Source of the DNA: a virus | DNA length: 22,623 bases | Direction: 5' to 3' (one strand) | Virus record (IMG/VR): IMGVR_UViG_3300042991_000644 | Location: 1-22,623 of that record | The notes under the pieces: generated by a model | Database searches by the model: none | What the model saw: only the letters and a program-made list of their open reading frames with translations | What the model was told of the DNA's origin: nothing | Shown here: piece after piece, positions 15,556 through 22,556 of the stretch | Layout: every line of letters begins with the position of its first letter | Position numbering within the stretch: the stretch's first letter is position 1 | Program-made: the position numbers and the translations under genes

Positions 15556-15951
15556 TTATTTATTAAAGTTTTGATATTTAATTTCCTCTTTAGTTTTACT
15601 GATAATTGTACGCAACCAATCAAGTTGATGGGTGCATGTCCTGTTTATCCTTTCAATCCAGTTAACTATATAATTTTCATTTTTACATGAAGCTTCTATA
15701 AGTTGTTTTAGAATTGAGGGTGCTAAACCAGCATTTTGGCCAAATTCTTTTATAATATTTTCCTGCATAACTTTATCTAAGTGATATTTAGCATCTGCTA
15801 ATAATTTACCGGAACGTGCCATATATACGATTAAATCACTACCTCTTTCAGTACATTCGTTCATGTCTTCTGATATTGTGATATTCAGAAAGCTATCAAT
15901 TTGCAAAGCTTCCTGCTCTATTTCGTATAATGGGGTTATGTGGGCCAGCAT
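15556..15951 (-). CDS. Hypothetical prophage protein, 131 residues
   Basis: The protein begins MLAHITPLYEIEQEALQID and contains SDLIVYMARSGKLLADAKYH (about 38-57), then the conserved-looking WIERINRTCTHQLDWLRTII segment (about 98-117). I recall this pattern from small proteins of Bacteroidota prophage replication regions, where no function is established. The product is helical with two strong amphipathic helices and no membrane segment. The ATG at 15951 lies three bases after the preceding small gene. A structural or DNA-binding helper role is possible. Confidence 0.68.
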   Translation of the reverse strand: MLAHITPLYEIEQEALQIDSFLNITISEDMNECTERGSDLIVYMARSGKLLADAKYHLDKVMQENIIKEFGQNAGLAPSILKQLIEASCKNENYIVNWIERINRTCTHQLDWLRTIISKTKEEIKYQNFNK

Positions 15952-15954
15952 GGT

Positions 15955-16116
15955 TTAATTTTTAAAATAATCAGATTCTCTTTTTACAGAATTGAATAGA
16001 TTTTTGTATTTATTGGTTATCATTTTTTTATATTTCCTATTTACACGTCTTATTTTTAAATAAACCAGTAATACAATTATCCCAATAATTATGAATATTA
16101 ACATTAAAATTTTCAT
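15955..16116 (-). CDS. Small single-pass membrane protein (53 residues)
   Basis: The start ATG overlaps the nuclease stop as ATGA (16116 against 16113), strong evidence of coupled translation. The first 20 residues are almost all hydrophobic (KILMLIFIIIGIIVLLVYLK), followed by a strongly basic tail (KIRRVNRKYKKMITNKYKNL). That layout fits a type I-like tail-anchored or N-out membrane peptide holding an amphipathic basic tail in the cytoplasm. It ends three bases before the next gene. Function unknown. Confidence 0.6.
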   Translation of the reverse strand: MKILMLIFIIIGIIVLLVYLKIRRVNRKYKKMITNKYKNLFNSVKRESDYFKN

Positions 16117-16775
16117 TGTGCTTTATTTTTAAGTTCATTAACATTTCCGAACATTCTAAACCATTCAAATGCCAAATATTCATATTTTTCAACACCTGAT
16201 GTGTGCAATTCATCTCCAAACCGGATGGGTACTTTAAAAACCTTATAATTATTTTTTGAAATGCCAATTATCATGTCCTGTTTACTTCCTGCAATATTCA
16301 TGTACCACGCTCTTTGCCTGTCATAATCAAAGAATTTTATAGCAGCTTCAAACTGGCTTTGGGTTTCGGCAGTTGTGCTTTTAATATCAGCACCCCAGTT
16401 AAATTTTGGCATCCATATATCCCATTTACACCTAACATCTATCTTATATTCTATACTGCCATAATTGAATACTTTCTCATTCTCTGACATTACTTTTTGA
16501 GGTTCGGCATACATCATAAGATATTTGCAGAGTTCATCCTTGTAAAAGGCTTTTTTCATGCTTTCGGCTTGCTTGAATTGTTCTTTGTTGTATTGTTCGT
16601 CATTGCAAGTCAAATTAAAATAATTAACCTTTTCGGGTTCAGTAATCATACAGTCAATGAGGCTTCCAAATTTATAAGCATCGGTTGGTTCTGGTCTTTC
16701 ATTCATATTGAGCAAGTCTTGTAACTTGCTCAAATCTGAATTGGATACTTCTTTTCGTTGATAGTAAGCATCCAT
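16113..16775 (-). CDS. PD-(D/E)XK nuclease of the RecE/YqaJ type
   Basis: The 220-residue protein shows the PD-(D/E)XK exonuclease core: FGSLIDCMI (36-44), a strand with Asp113 (YKIDVRCKWDIW), the catalytic DIK (130-132, GADIKST), and the QxxxY motif Q154-RAW-Y158 in DYDRQRAWY. This layout matches RecE-like and YqaJ-like nucleases that resect double-stranded ends to expose single strands for RecT. It is encoded two genes after recT in the same operon, supporting an exonuclease-annealase pair. Compared with RecE it lacks the long N-terminal region and is about the size of the isolated nuclease domain. The start at 16775 follows the coiled-coil gene by three bases. Confident in fold, moderately in role. 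Confidence 0.82.
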   Translation of the reverse strand: MDAYYQRKEVSNSDLSKLQDLLNMNERPEPTDAYKFGSLIDCMITEPEKVNYFNLTCNDEQYNKEQFKQAESMKKAFYKDELCKYLMMYAEPQKVMSENEKVFNYGSIEYKIDVRCKWDIWMPKFNWGADIKSTTAETQSQFEAAIKFFDYDRQRAWYMNIAGSKQDMIIGISKNNYKVFKVPIRFGDELHTSGVEKYEYLAFEWFRMFGNVNELKNKAQ

Positions 16776-16778
16776 GAC

Positions 16779-17963
16779 CTACTTATTAACCCTAATCTTT
16801 ACAATTTCCTCGTATTTGATATATTGGCTTTGTATCTTTGTGCCTGTTTTGTGAGCATGGTTTTCGCAAATTGTTTTCATTTGCTTCATTGTTTTCTTTT
16901 CAATAGCATCAGTCGAAAGATTCTTACCTTCCAATTCAAACCATTGCTGAAATATAAGTACCCATCCGGCTGCATGTCCAACTATAATATTATATCCGGT
17001 ACGTTCCTGCACTTTTTCACCGGTTACGGTAGCTTCAGCATTTTCAAAAAGATTAAGCATTTTTTGTTCATTAGCCTTGTTAGCCGCTTCTAATTCGGCT
17101 GCAATCTTTCTATCCTCAGCTTCTTTTTCTAATCTTGCAGCTTCATCCGCTTCGCGCTGTTTCTTTGCTTCCATTAATTGCTTTGCTATTTCTGCATTGT
17201 TTTTTTCAGCCTCAGCGATTTGTTCGAGTTCAGCTCTTTTTGATGGAACTTTATCCAATAATGACCTTTTAAATTCAGCCATTTCGATTTTATAGGTTTC
17301 TGTATAGAATTGAAATTTATCTTTCATCACAGATTCCTTGATTTGTTTTTTCATCTCAGGGCTTAAAAGGATAGATGATATTGTACAAGTGAAATTGTTA
17401 TAGGAATCATCCCTTAAAATTATTGTGGCCCTTGAAATTAAATCTGATTTAGATTCAATATTGCTTAATTGCATAGAATTAAAAGCATCTGATAGTCTTT
17501 TAAATTCTGCATTTAGCTTTGAATTAATAAAATCGGAAAGGCTTAATTCAATCGCTTGTTGCAAATTAATCTTTTCATCCTCAATCAGCTTTTTCTTTGC
17601 AGCTTCTTCTTCGCGCTTTCTTTGCGCTTCTAGTTTAGATTTTGCATATTCGTTTCGTTTGTTTCGGATTTCCTCAATTCCGTCTGAAAGTTCACCTTCG
17701 ATTTGTGTAAATTCTTTTTTAAAAGCGTCAAATAATTGAGTTAATGGCTTTCTTTTTTCGTTAATGATCTCAAGCGTTTTTTTTGCTTTTACCATATAAG
17801 AATTACAACTTTCGTCAAGTTCATTATTCATCCCATTGTCCTGAATGCGATATAATAAATTTAACCTTGCTTCTTGGGCTTTTGTTACTGATAGTTTATT
17901 TTGCTCCAATATTTCAGGAGCATTTTTAACTATGTCATTGAATTTTACTAACTCTGTGGTCAT
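16779..17963 (-). CDS. Long coiled-coil protein next to RecT
   Basis: The 394 residues have two long charged coiled-coil segments (about 94-135, EEIRNKRNEYAKSKLEAQRK onward, and about 245-300, AELEQIAEAEKNNAEIAKQL onward) separated by a globular part. The C-terminal 90 residues (TGYNIIVGHAAGWVLIFQQW onward) look folded and end KYEEIVKIRVNK. Proteins of this type recur beside recT in Bacteroidota prophages without assigned function. It lies 11 bases after recT and 3 bases before the nuclease gene, so all three are co-made. It may scaffold the annealase and nuclease on recombining ends; that is inference. Confidence 0.7.
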   Translation of the reverse strand: MTTELVKFNDIVKNAPEILEQNKLSVTKAQEARLNLLYRIQDNGMNNELDESCNSYMVKAKKTLEIINEKRKPLTQLFDAFKKEFTQIEGELSDGIEEIRNKRNEYAKSKLEAQRKREEEAAKKKLIEDEKINLQQAIELSLSDFINSKLNAEFKRLSDAFNSMQLSNIESKSDLISRATIILRDDSYNNFTCTISSILLSPEMKKQIKESVMKDKFQFYTETYKIEMAEFKRSLLDKVPSKRAELEQIAEAEKNNAEIAKQLMEAKKQREADEAARLEKEAEDRKIAAELEAANKANEQKMLNLFENAEATVTGEKVQERTGYNIIVGHAAGWVLIFQQWFELEGKNLSTDAIEKKTMKQMKTICENHAHKTGTKIQSQYIKYEEIVKIRVNK

Positions 17964-17974
17964 GTTTTTAAATT

Positions 17975-18856
17975 TTAAAATATATCGCTGTCGTCATTTA
18001 TAGTAAGGGTTTCGCTTTCATCTTCTTGATATTCGACAAAAGACCCCACCTTATCAGATAAGTTTTCTGGTTTAATTTCTTCATTAAGTCCATAAACCAC
18101 AGGGTCGATTTCTTCATTGCTTATCTGACTGAATTGGCCTACTTTAATTTTAGGAAAGCATGAAAAAGCATGTTTAATTGTTTTTGCTTCCAAGAAACCT
18201 GAATCAATTCCACCATTGGCAGAATTATATAGGCTGTTAGCCTCTCCTTTGTTTTTCCTTGCTGAATAAGATTTTAACCGATTTATATCTTCCTCAAGCA
18301 TCCAGTAAAAATCCCTTGTTCCGTCCGGTCTTGTAATTCCAATAAAACAGGCAATTATATTTTTCGATGCCCTAGGTATTTTCGGCATATAGTCAACTGA
18401 TTTTATGCCGTTTTTTACATATGGTTGGAAGCTGTCCCCTTGATAAACAACACAAGGTTTATCAACATGAGAGACTTGTCCAGCTTGCATTCTTAATGCC
18501 AATTCACCATAAGGGCTTATATCTAATTTTGCCCTTTTTTCATACTTATTCTCAGCAACTTTAACATTGTGAGGCAAAACATAAAGCAGCGGTTTTGAAA
18601 GATTATCAAGGCTTAATCCCATTGTGGCAATATCTATCAAACACCCGTAAATGCTAAATCCGGTGCATTGTTGTAAATCTTTACTTGCTAAGATTAATTT
18701 TCTGAAGTTATGAACTTCTTTTTGGTAGAAGTTTTCCCCAAGTTCGTTATTATGCACCCCTTTGTGAAGGTTTATAAAACGCTCTTTTACAAGTTCATTG
18801 TCAAGTACCTCTAAAGGTTTTAGCTGGTTAAGTTCGTTAATTGTCAGACTTTTCAT
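17975..18856 (-). CDS. recT: RecT-family single-strand annealing protein
   Basis: This 293-residue protein has the RecT pattern: an N-terminal helical part, QCTGFSIYGCLIDIATMGLS (about 63-82), SPYGELALRMQAGQV (about 114-128), VYQGDSFQPY (137-146), and GFLEAKTIKHAFSCFPKIKV (about 220-239), with an acidic C-terminal tail (EYQEDESETL). RecT proteins coat single strands and drive annealing in phage recombination. Length is close to the family norm. It overlaps the end of the preceding small gene by 20 bases. With the downstream coiled-coil protein and PD-(D/E)XK nuclease it forms the recombination core of the phage. Identity is strong. Confidence 0.88.
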   Translation of the reverse strand: MKSLTINELNQLKPLEVLDNELVKERFINLHKGVHNNELGENFYQKEVHNFRKLILASKDLQQCTGFSIYGCLIDIATMGLSLDNLSKPLLYVLPHNVKVAENKYEKRAKLDISPYGELALRMQAGQVSHVDKPCVVYQGDSFQPYVKNGIKSVDYMPKIPRASKNIIACFIGITRPDGTRDFYWMLEEDINRLKSYSARKNKGEANSLYNSANGGIDSGFLEAKTIKHAFSCFPKIKVGQFSQISNEEIDPVVYGLNEEIKPENLSDKVGSFVEYQEDESETLTINDDSDIF

Positions 18857-19031
18857 TGCTGGGGGTTTTGAAATTGCACAAATAAATTAAATCTCCATCA
18901 TGTGTTATATTGATGACTTTGGTTTTTTCCAAGATAGTCACCTGATATTCTTTTTCGTTTTCAATGTCTATTTTTTCAGGAACTAATTTCCTGATGAAAC
19001 CATAAATCCTTTTTACTTCAATTCCTTTCAT
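18837..19031 (-). CDS. Small hypothetical protein before recT (64 residues)
   Basis: An upstream open frame reaches 19100, but the start that fits is the ATG at 19031 (MKGIEVKRIYGFIRKLVPEK), which overlaps the stop of the preceding gene as ATGA. The product is mixed basic and beta-like (YQVTILEKTKVINITHDGDLIYLC) and overlaps the start of recT by 20 bases. It has no known domain and no membrane segment. It may be a small RecT partner, but this rests on position only. Confidence 0.62.
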   Translation of the reverse strand: MKGIEVKRIYGFIRKLVPEKIDIENEKEYQVTILEKTKVINITHDGDLIYLCNFKTPSNEKSDN

Positions 19032-19552
19032 AATTGATATTTTAGAGCGTTTAAAATTTCGTTTCTTTCCATAGTTGGCTTTACAAGTACAGGTATACAA
19101 CCATTTATCATACCTTTGACAAATATCTCTTTTTCATTAAATATATCGGCACCGTGTAAGGTATTTACATCTACAAACCTTGAAGCGGATAAATCTACTT
19201 TTTTCATGAGGATAATGCCTTTACATGGACCATAAAGTCCATTTGTTGCATACTCATATGCCACCATAAAATCGGTAGTCCAGCTTGTGAAGGCAGAGTT
19301 ATTGTCTCCATCTCTATGCAACATTGGATTCGTGTGACCTCCAATTGGATTTGCAATACCACTTAAAGCATCCTGATATTGTTTGTGGCCAAAAGGAATA
19401 CCACGATAAATAAATTTTACATATTCGGTTCTTGCCATTGGTTTAGAAATTGAACCAGGGCGAACGGCTGTTCCTGTTGCAAACATGTAGATAACCAAAG
19501 ATGAGATTATCAATCCGAATAATACTAATTTTGAATTAATTGTTGTTGTCAT
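19028..19552 (-). CDS. Membrane-anchored ADP-ribosyltransferase-like protein
   Basis: Residues 8-26 (KLVLFGLIISSLVIYMFATG) are an N-terminal hydrophobic helix, possibly a signal peptide (GTA before position 30) or anchor. The rest shows the R-S-ExE arrangement of mono-ADP-ribosyltransferases: Arg50 in FIYRGIP, the Ser/Thr strand at AFTSWTTDFMVAYEY (88-102), and EKE at 140-142 in FNEKEIFVKG. These enzymes transfer ADP-ribose from NAD to proteins, as in cholera toxin or phage T4 Alt/Mod. The usual spacing R about 40, S about 90, E about 140 fits the fold. Sitting in an early operon among recombination genes, it may modify a host target during takeover. An ATG at residue 39 would give a soluble form. 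Fold is a proposal from motif order. Confidence 0.5.
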   Translation of the reverse strand: MTTTINSKLVLFGLIISSLVIYMFATGTAVRPGSISKPMARTEYVKFIYRGIPFGHKQYQDALSGIANPIGGHTNPMLHRDGDNNSAFTSWTTDFMVAYEYATNGLYGPCKGIILMKKVDLSASRFVDVNTLHGADIFNEKEIFVKGMINGCIPVLVKPTMERNEILNALKYQL

Positions 19553-19564
19553 AAACTCTCGGTT

Positions 19565-19840
19565 TTAGATTGGACATAAATTTTTTAACTGATTAGATTT
19601 ATTAAAATATTGGCGTTTCAGATAATCTGAGCGGCCATATTTATCTTGATAAATTATTACCATGTTCGAGGCTGGAAGTAAATGTTCATATTTTTCACAG
19701 CTTCTAATACACTTGCAAACTTTTATAAAAGCGTTTCTTTGCTCTGTTTCCATGTTCTCCGATAATCTTTCAATTAGATTGTCGTTTAATTCATCTATGC
19801 AATTACATGCATGTCGGACGGATAAGAAATCATTTTCCAT
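19565..19840 (-). CDS. Hypothetical cysteine-rich small protein (91 residues)
   Basis: The protein is helical and has five cysteines (for example ACNC near 12-14 and VCKCIRSC at 41-48). The latter resembles a small metal- or cluster-binding loop, but without a second full motif I would not call it zinc-binding. The tail is basic and aromatic (YLKRQYFNKSNQLKN). The start lies two bases after the preceding gene's stop and its stop is 12 bases before the ART-like gene. No known family. Confidence 0.6.
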   Translation of the reverse strand: MENDFLSVRHACNCIDELNDNLIERLSENMETEQRNAFIKVCKCIRSCEKYEHLLPASNMVIIYQDKYGRSDYLKRQYFNKSNQLKNLCPI

Positions 19841-19842
19841 TG

Positions 19843-20241
19843 CTATATATATAAAAATTCAAATTTTGCCTTACCATCATCTACAATGAGGTTTCCTATA
19901 AAACCACAAATAGTTTCGGTTTCTTTTTTGGATACACTCATAAAAGAAGTTGTTTTATATTTCCTGTAATCCTTATTTTTTCGTTTCTCTTTTAGAGGTA
20001 TAGCCAGGCCGAATATTTCGTGTAATCTTTTTTCCAGGCTTTGTTTTTGTGGCAAATGCAGCCTTTTTGAGAACCTGTAAACCGCTGACATATCGGTATC
20101 ATGTAGGTAGCTTATATCACCTCCCAATATTTGAAGTGACGAGAATGCCTCTTTTAATATTTTGTCGAAATCTTTATTAAGAATTCGACTGAAGGATATT
20201 TCAGTCCTTCTGTCATAAGTTATTACTTTTATTTGGCTCAT
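19843..20241 (-). CDS. Hypothetical protein following KilA-N (132 residues)
   Basis: The start overlaps the end of the KilA-N gene (ATG at 20241, stop at 20238), so the two are coupled. The protein has an N-terminal strand (QIKVITYDRR), then a helical bundle and a basic loop (KEKRKNKDYRKYKTTSFMSV), ending in strands (ICGFIGNLIVDDGKAKFEFL). No domain is recognised. The basic loop suggests nucleic-acid contact, and the position after KilA-N suggests a regulatory or DNA-binding role. Confidence 0.6.
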   Translation of the reverse strand: MSQIKVITYDRRTEISFSRILNKDFDKILKEAFSSLQILGGDISYLHDTDMSAVYRFSKRLHLPQKQSLEKRLHEIFGLAIPLKEKRKNKDYRKYKTTSFMSVSKKETETICGFIGNLIVDDGKAKFEFLYI

Positions 20242-20621
20242 AATTTTCTATATAAATCTTTTTGGTCTTCTTTATCCCAGAAATAATCCAATTGTCTTTG
20301 TTGGTTATTTATTTTTTCTCTTAAAACATTATCGAAAGTTTGGTATATAAACAATCTGAATTGTGGAGAAATCCAAGCTGCAAAATCATAAGCTAAAAGT
20401 CTATGCATCCATGTACCTTGCTCTAAACCGCCTTGTTTTATTACCGTTACGGGATTCCCCGTTTCATTTTCCAACAGGTCAATAAACTCTTTTGTTTGCT
20501 TAAGCCTTAAATAATCATTCATTCTTTTTTCAGGGAATGCTTTAATTATATCAGTAGCATTTACAATTTCATTATCAAAATCGAACGCAATGAGGCTATT
20601 TTGGAATTTCTGAATTTCCAT
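20238..20621 (-). CDS. KilA-N domain protein
   Basis: The 127 residues are a KilA-N domain from near end to end: VNATDIIKAFPEKRMNDYLR (20-39), a Gly-rich turn VIKQGGLEQGTWMHRLLAYD (about 80-99), and the terminal FAAWISPQFRLFIYQTFDNV (about 100-119). KilA-N is a DNA-binding domain of phage and large-virus proteins, often in early regulatory genes. Here it lies second in the early operon, so a role in phage gene regulation is reasonable. There is no second domain, so it is a bare KilA-N protein. It starts three bases after the preceding gene and overlaps the next. Confidence 0.85.
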   Translation of the reverse strand: MEIQKFQNSLIAFDFDNEIVNATDIIKAFPEKRMNDYLRLKQTKEFIDLLENETGNPVTVIKQGGLEQGTWMHRLLAYDFAAWISPQFRLFIYQTFDNVLREKINNQQRQLDYFWDKEDQKDLYRKL

Positions 20622-20624
20622 ACC

Positions 20625-20822
20625 TTAAGAGTTTATTTGTTTTTCCAAAACTTCATTCGCGAATTTATCCCTATGTATTTTAGGGATATTGTTTCTGGTA
20701 AGCCATGCATGGAATGTCATGTAGCTTATGTTCAAAACCTTCATGGTTTTTTCTTTGAATAGAATTCTTTCAACTCTCGATAAGTTGAAATAATATTTAC
20801 TAAGTTCAAATATATTGTTCAT
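20625..20822 (-). CDS. Small HTH-like protein, first gene of the early operon
   Basis: The 65-residue product reads like a small helix-turn-helix: the KTMKVLNISYMTFHAWLTRN stretch (25-44) is followed by a basic helix (IPKIHRDKF). The ATG at 20822 lies 13 bases or so after the expected transcription start of the promoter at 20841-20871. As first gene of a long early operon it is likely a regulator of that operon or of the adjacent iteron region. The HTH call is by eye only. Confidence 0.6.
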   Translation of the reverse strand: MNNIFELSKYYFNLSRVERILFKEKTMKVLNISYMTFHAWLTRNNIPKIHRDKFANEVLEKQINS

Positions 20823-20840
20823 ATGAATAATTTAATTAGA

Positions 20841-20871
20841 CAAAAATACAACTAATTTTTGAATTCCCAAA
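20841..20871 (-). promoter_or_regulatory. Bacteroidota-type promoter for the early operon
   Basis: On the - strand TTTG (20871-20868) is followed by 19 bases and TATTTTTG (20848-20841), an exact match to the Bacteroidota sigma-factor consensus TTTG...TAnnTTTG. The predicted start of transcription, about 20835, leaves a very short leader to the ATG at 20822. Genes from 20822 down to 9065 follow with almost no gaps, so this promoter probably drives all of them. No other equally good match was found in the intergenic region. Confidence 0.72.
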
Positions 20872-21093
20872 TAAATTTTCAATTATTTTTTCATAAAATT
20901 TTTAATATTAAAAACGTTCGATTTAAGACACGGAAATTATCAGGATGATAAAATATACCATAATCGAATTTAAAATTAACACATAAAAGGAAATGGCCGG
21001 TTTTGTCTATTTTAGTTCTTTTCTTTTTGCCGCAATTTTTTCTTTTGTCTTCATTTTTATAAAAATAATAAAATAAAAATAATTTATTTTCAC

Positions 21094-21127
21094 AAAAACT
21101 CAAATTTGAAAAATTTTGAGTCTTTTT
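21094..21127 (+). terminator. Possible terminator hairpin on the + strand
   Basis: ACTCAAA (21098-21104) pairs with TTTGAGT (21115-21121), followed by CTTTTTG, the form of a rho-independent terminator reading right. The stem is AT-rich and short, so strength is doubtful. It could end a small transcript from the 20993 frame, or insulate the origin-like repeats. Confidence 0.35.
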
Positions 21128-21137
21128 GTTTTTAAGG

Positions 21138-21160
21138 TTATTTGTTATTTGTTATTTGTT
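21138..21160. repeat. Seven-base AT-rich tandem repeat beside the iterons
   Basis: The unit GTTATTT is repeated three times in direct order, followed by a partial fourth (GTTTT). It lies 15 bases before the iterons. An AT-rich tandem repeat next to iterons is the usual layout of a DNA-unwinding element in an origin. Confidence 0.5.
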
Positions 21161-21174
21161 TTATTATACTATCA

Positions 21175-21243
21175 ATGCTTTGTATAGTGCTTTGTTAATG
21201 CTTTGATCTGTGCTTCGTCAATGCTTTGTATAGTGCTTTGTTG
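21175..21243. repeat. Six-unit iteron array
   Basis: Six direct repeats of alternating 12 and 11 bases run without gaps: ATGCTTTGTATA, GTGCTTTGTTA, ATGCTTTGATCT, GTGCTTCGTCA, ATGCTTTGTATA, GTGCTTTGTTG. The core is RTGCTTTG. Near one-turn spacing places the protein contacts on one DNA face. The same core lies inside the initiator gene (10471-10506). I read it as an initiator-binding site and candidate origin, or an operator for the divergent operons. Confidence 0.65.
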
Positions 21244-21602
21244 AAAAATGATAGAGCAAAATAATAAATTCGTCCTTTAAATTTATTCTTTAAAATTACT
21301 TAAAATTTACAAAATTAATGTGACTTTTAAACATGTTATGAACTGAAATTATCTATTTATTTTGAAAAATTAAATGTTCGGGGCATATTTATAAAAATGT
21401 TGGATATTAAAATTTATCCTGATTATGGCCGTTAGATTGTTGAAATTATAATAAACTGTATATCAATAAATTAGTCCCATTGTTTCAGTATGTGAGTATA
21501 AAGGGTTTAGTGTATGTGTTTATTAATTTTATGACATAAATATTATGTTAAATAGAAAATGAATTCATGTTGTAGAATAAAAAATTTTAAATCAGTAATT
21601 GG

Positions 21603-21650
21603 CTATAACAGCAAATAATATACATGCCTTAACCGCCTGTTATTATTGAT
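21603..21650 (-). repeat. attC-like right end, degenerate
   Basis: On the - strand this reads GGCGGTTAAGGCATG ... TTGCTGTTATAGCCAA, similar to the sequence at 22557-22590. Both end GTTATAGCC, the form of an attC right end, and both carry GGCGGTTA(TA)AG some 20-30 bases earlier. A short AACAG/CTGTT palindrome is present but a full left arm is not. Possibly the scar of an old cassette. Confidence 0.3.
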
Positions 21651-21763
21651 GTTTCAAACTATTATTAAAATATTAACAAACTTTAACATAAAATGTATAC
21701 GTTTGTATGCTTAAAAGCGTTAATTTAGTAGTGTCAAACTTTTAGAAATTAATACTTAGAAAA

Positions 21764-21964
21764 ATGAAAACTTACAAAATTAAAATCACAAACGAATCTT
21801 TATTTAACGAAAGAGTTATAGATGTCGACCTTGATTTTCACAAAGGCGGTATGGTCGGTGATGTTGCTATTGAAACATCAGCCGGTGAACGCTGCTTTAG
21901 TGGCGAACATGGCTCAAACGATTATGAAGTTGATTATGGGTTTATAATTATTAAAGTGAATTAG
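21764..21964 (+). CDS. Hypothetical small protein (66 residues)
   Basis: The ATG is preceded by an AT-rich leader (ACTTAGAAAA). The residues begin MKTYKIKITNESLFNERVID and end in strands (EVDYGFIIIKVN), suggesting a small beta protein. A Gly-rich turn (FHKGGMVGDVAIE) lies in the middle. No family recognised. It leads a small + strand group closed by the terminator at 22420 and diverges from the early operon. Codon use is similar to the phage genes. Confidence 0.6.
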   Translation: MKTYKIKITNESLFNERVIDVDLDFHKGGMVGDVAIETSAGERCFSGEHGSNDYEVDYGFIIIKVN

Positions 21965-21975
21965 AGATAAATGCA

Positions 21976-22059
21976 ATGATGTTTGATACCGAAGAAGAAG
22001 CTCAAAATTACATTGATGCGAGAAAATGGAATGGTTGGGCTTGTACTTTTGAAATATGA
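21976..22059 (+). CDS. Very small protein (27 residues), tentative
   Basis: An ATGATG start 11 bases after the preceding gene opens a 27-codon frame (MMFDTEEEAQNYIDARKWNG, then WACTFEI) ending TGA. The acidic helix followed by a Trp-rich strand looks like genuine protein, and it sits in the operon gap between two convincing genes. Too short to be sure. Confidence 0.35.
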   Translation: MMFDTEEEAQNYIDARKWNGWACTFEI

Positions 22060-22129
22060 ACCGTCAAAATAATATTAATTACACTATACCCAGAAGCCTG
22101 GGGTAATTTAAAAATTTAAAATAGAAATC

Positions 22130-22411
22130 ATGGCAACAATTAAATTTCAACAAACAAGCAAAAATGCCGCTCAATCTAAAATGAGAAGGCTGGTAGGTAA
22201 TTCAAGTTACGGCACGATTGGTTTTTGTAACTTTCAATTAGTGAAAGATTATAGTTCTTATGTTTCTGATGAAGAAATAGAAGAAAATCCATATTGCGTA
22301 GATCGTTATGATCATGACAATATATTTGATTTTGCTATTCAAGCAAGTAGTACTTATCATTCTGAAAAAACGATTCAGAATATGTACAAAAGTAACGGCA
22401 AAAAATGGTAA
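22130..22411 (+). CDS. Hypothetical protein (93 residues)
   Basis: The product starts MATIKFQQTSKNAAQSKMRR and is polar, with a Tyr/Asp/Glu-rich middle (YSSYVSDEEIEENPYCVDRY) and a basic tail. There are two cysteines and no membrane segment. It ends nine bases before a strong terminator, so it is the last gene of the group. The start follows AAAATAGAAATC with no Shine-Dalgarno, as usual here. I cannot name a family; a single-strand DNA-binding or anti-defence role would be a guess. Confidence 0.58.
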   Translation: MATIKFQQTSKNAAQSKMRRLVGNSSYGTIGFCNFQLVKDYSSYVSDEEIEENPYCVDRYDHDNIFDFAIQASSTYHSEKTIQNMYKSNGKKW

Positions 22412-22419
22412 TAGTAATT

Positions 22420-22450
22420 AAAAAGGCTGACTTTGAAACTCAGCCTTTTT
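22420..22450 (+). terminator. Strong rho-independent terminator
   Basis: AAAAAGGCTGA (22420-22430) and TCAGCCTTTTT (22440-22450) form a perfect 11-bp stem with a 9-base loop, ending in a T run. It closes the + strand group nine bases after the last stop. Because both arms have A/T tails it may also work on the other strand. Confidence 0.82.
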
Positions 22451-22556
22451 CTAACTTAAAAACAGCTTGTAAGTTTTATGATTTTACTTTAAAAAGATAA
22501 TTTTCACGTTTAAATGTATACATAATGAAATTAATTTATTATATTTGGTAAATTTG

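Larger units (their letters stand above)
20872..21763. other. Gene-poor regulatory and origin-like region
   Basis: About 890 bases between divergent operons contain no convincing protein gene. They hold an AT-rich stretch, an inverted repeat (21098-21121), 7-base tandem repeats (21138-21160), six iterons (21175-21243), an attC-like right end (21603-21650) and a weak + strand -7 box TACGTTTG (21698-21705). An open frame at 20891-21103 (-) reads as low-complexity protein. A 27-residue hydrophobic frame at 20993-21076 (+) is listed under findings only. Confidence 0.6.

Noticed and set aside
16037-16267. Open frame on the - strand overlapping the nuclease end
   Set aside because: It lies across the nuclease gene and the small membrane gene in another frame; both of those have stronger support (motifs, ATGA coupling).
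20891-21103. 70-residue open frame on the - strand in the origin-like region
   Set aside because: Low-complexity Lys/Phe-rich translation, no coupling to neighbours, overlaps a terminator-like hairpin and lies upstream of the operon promoter.
21175-21243. CRISPR array
   Set aside because: Units are 11-12 bases with no spacers; direct iterons explain it better.
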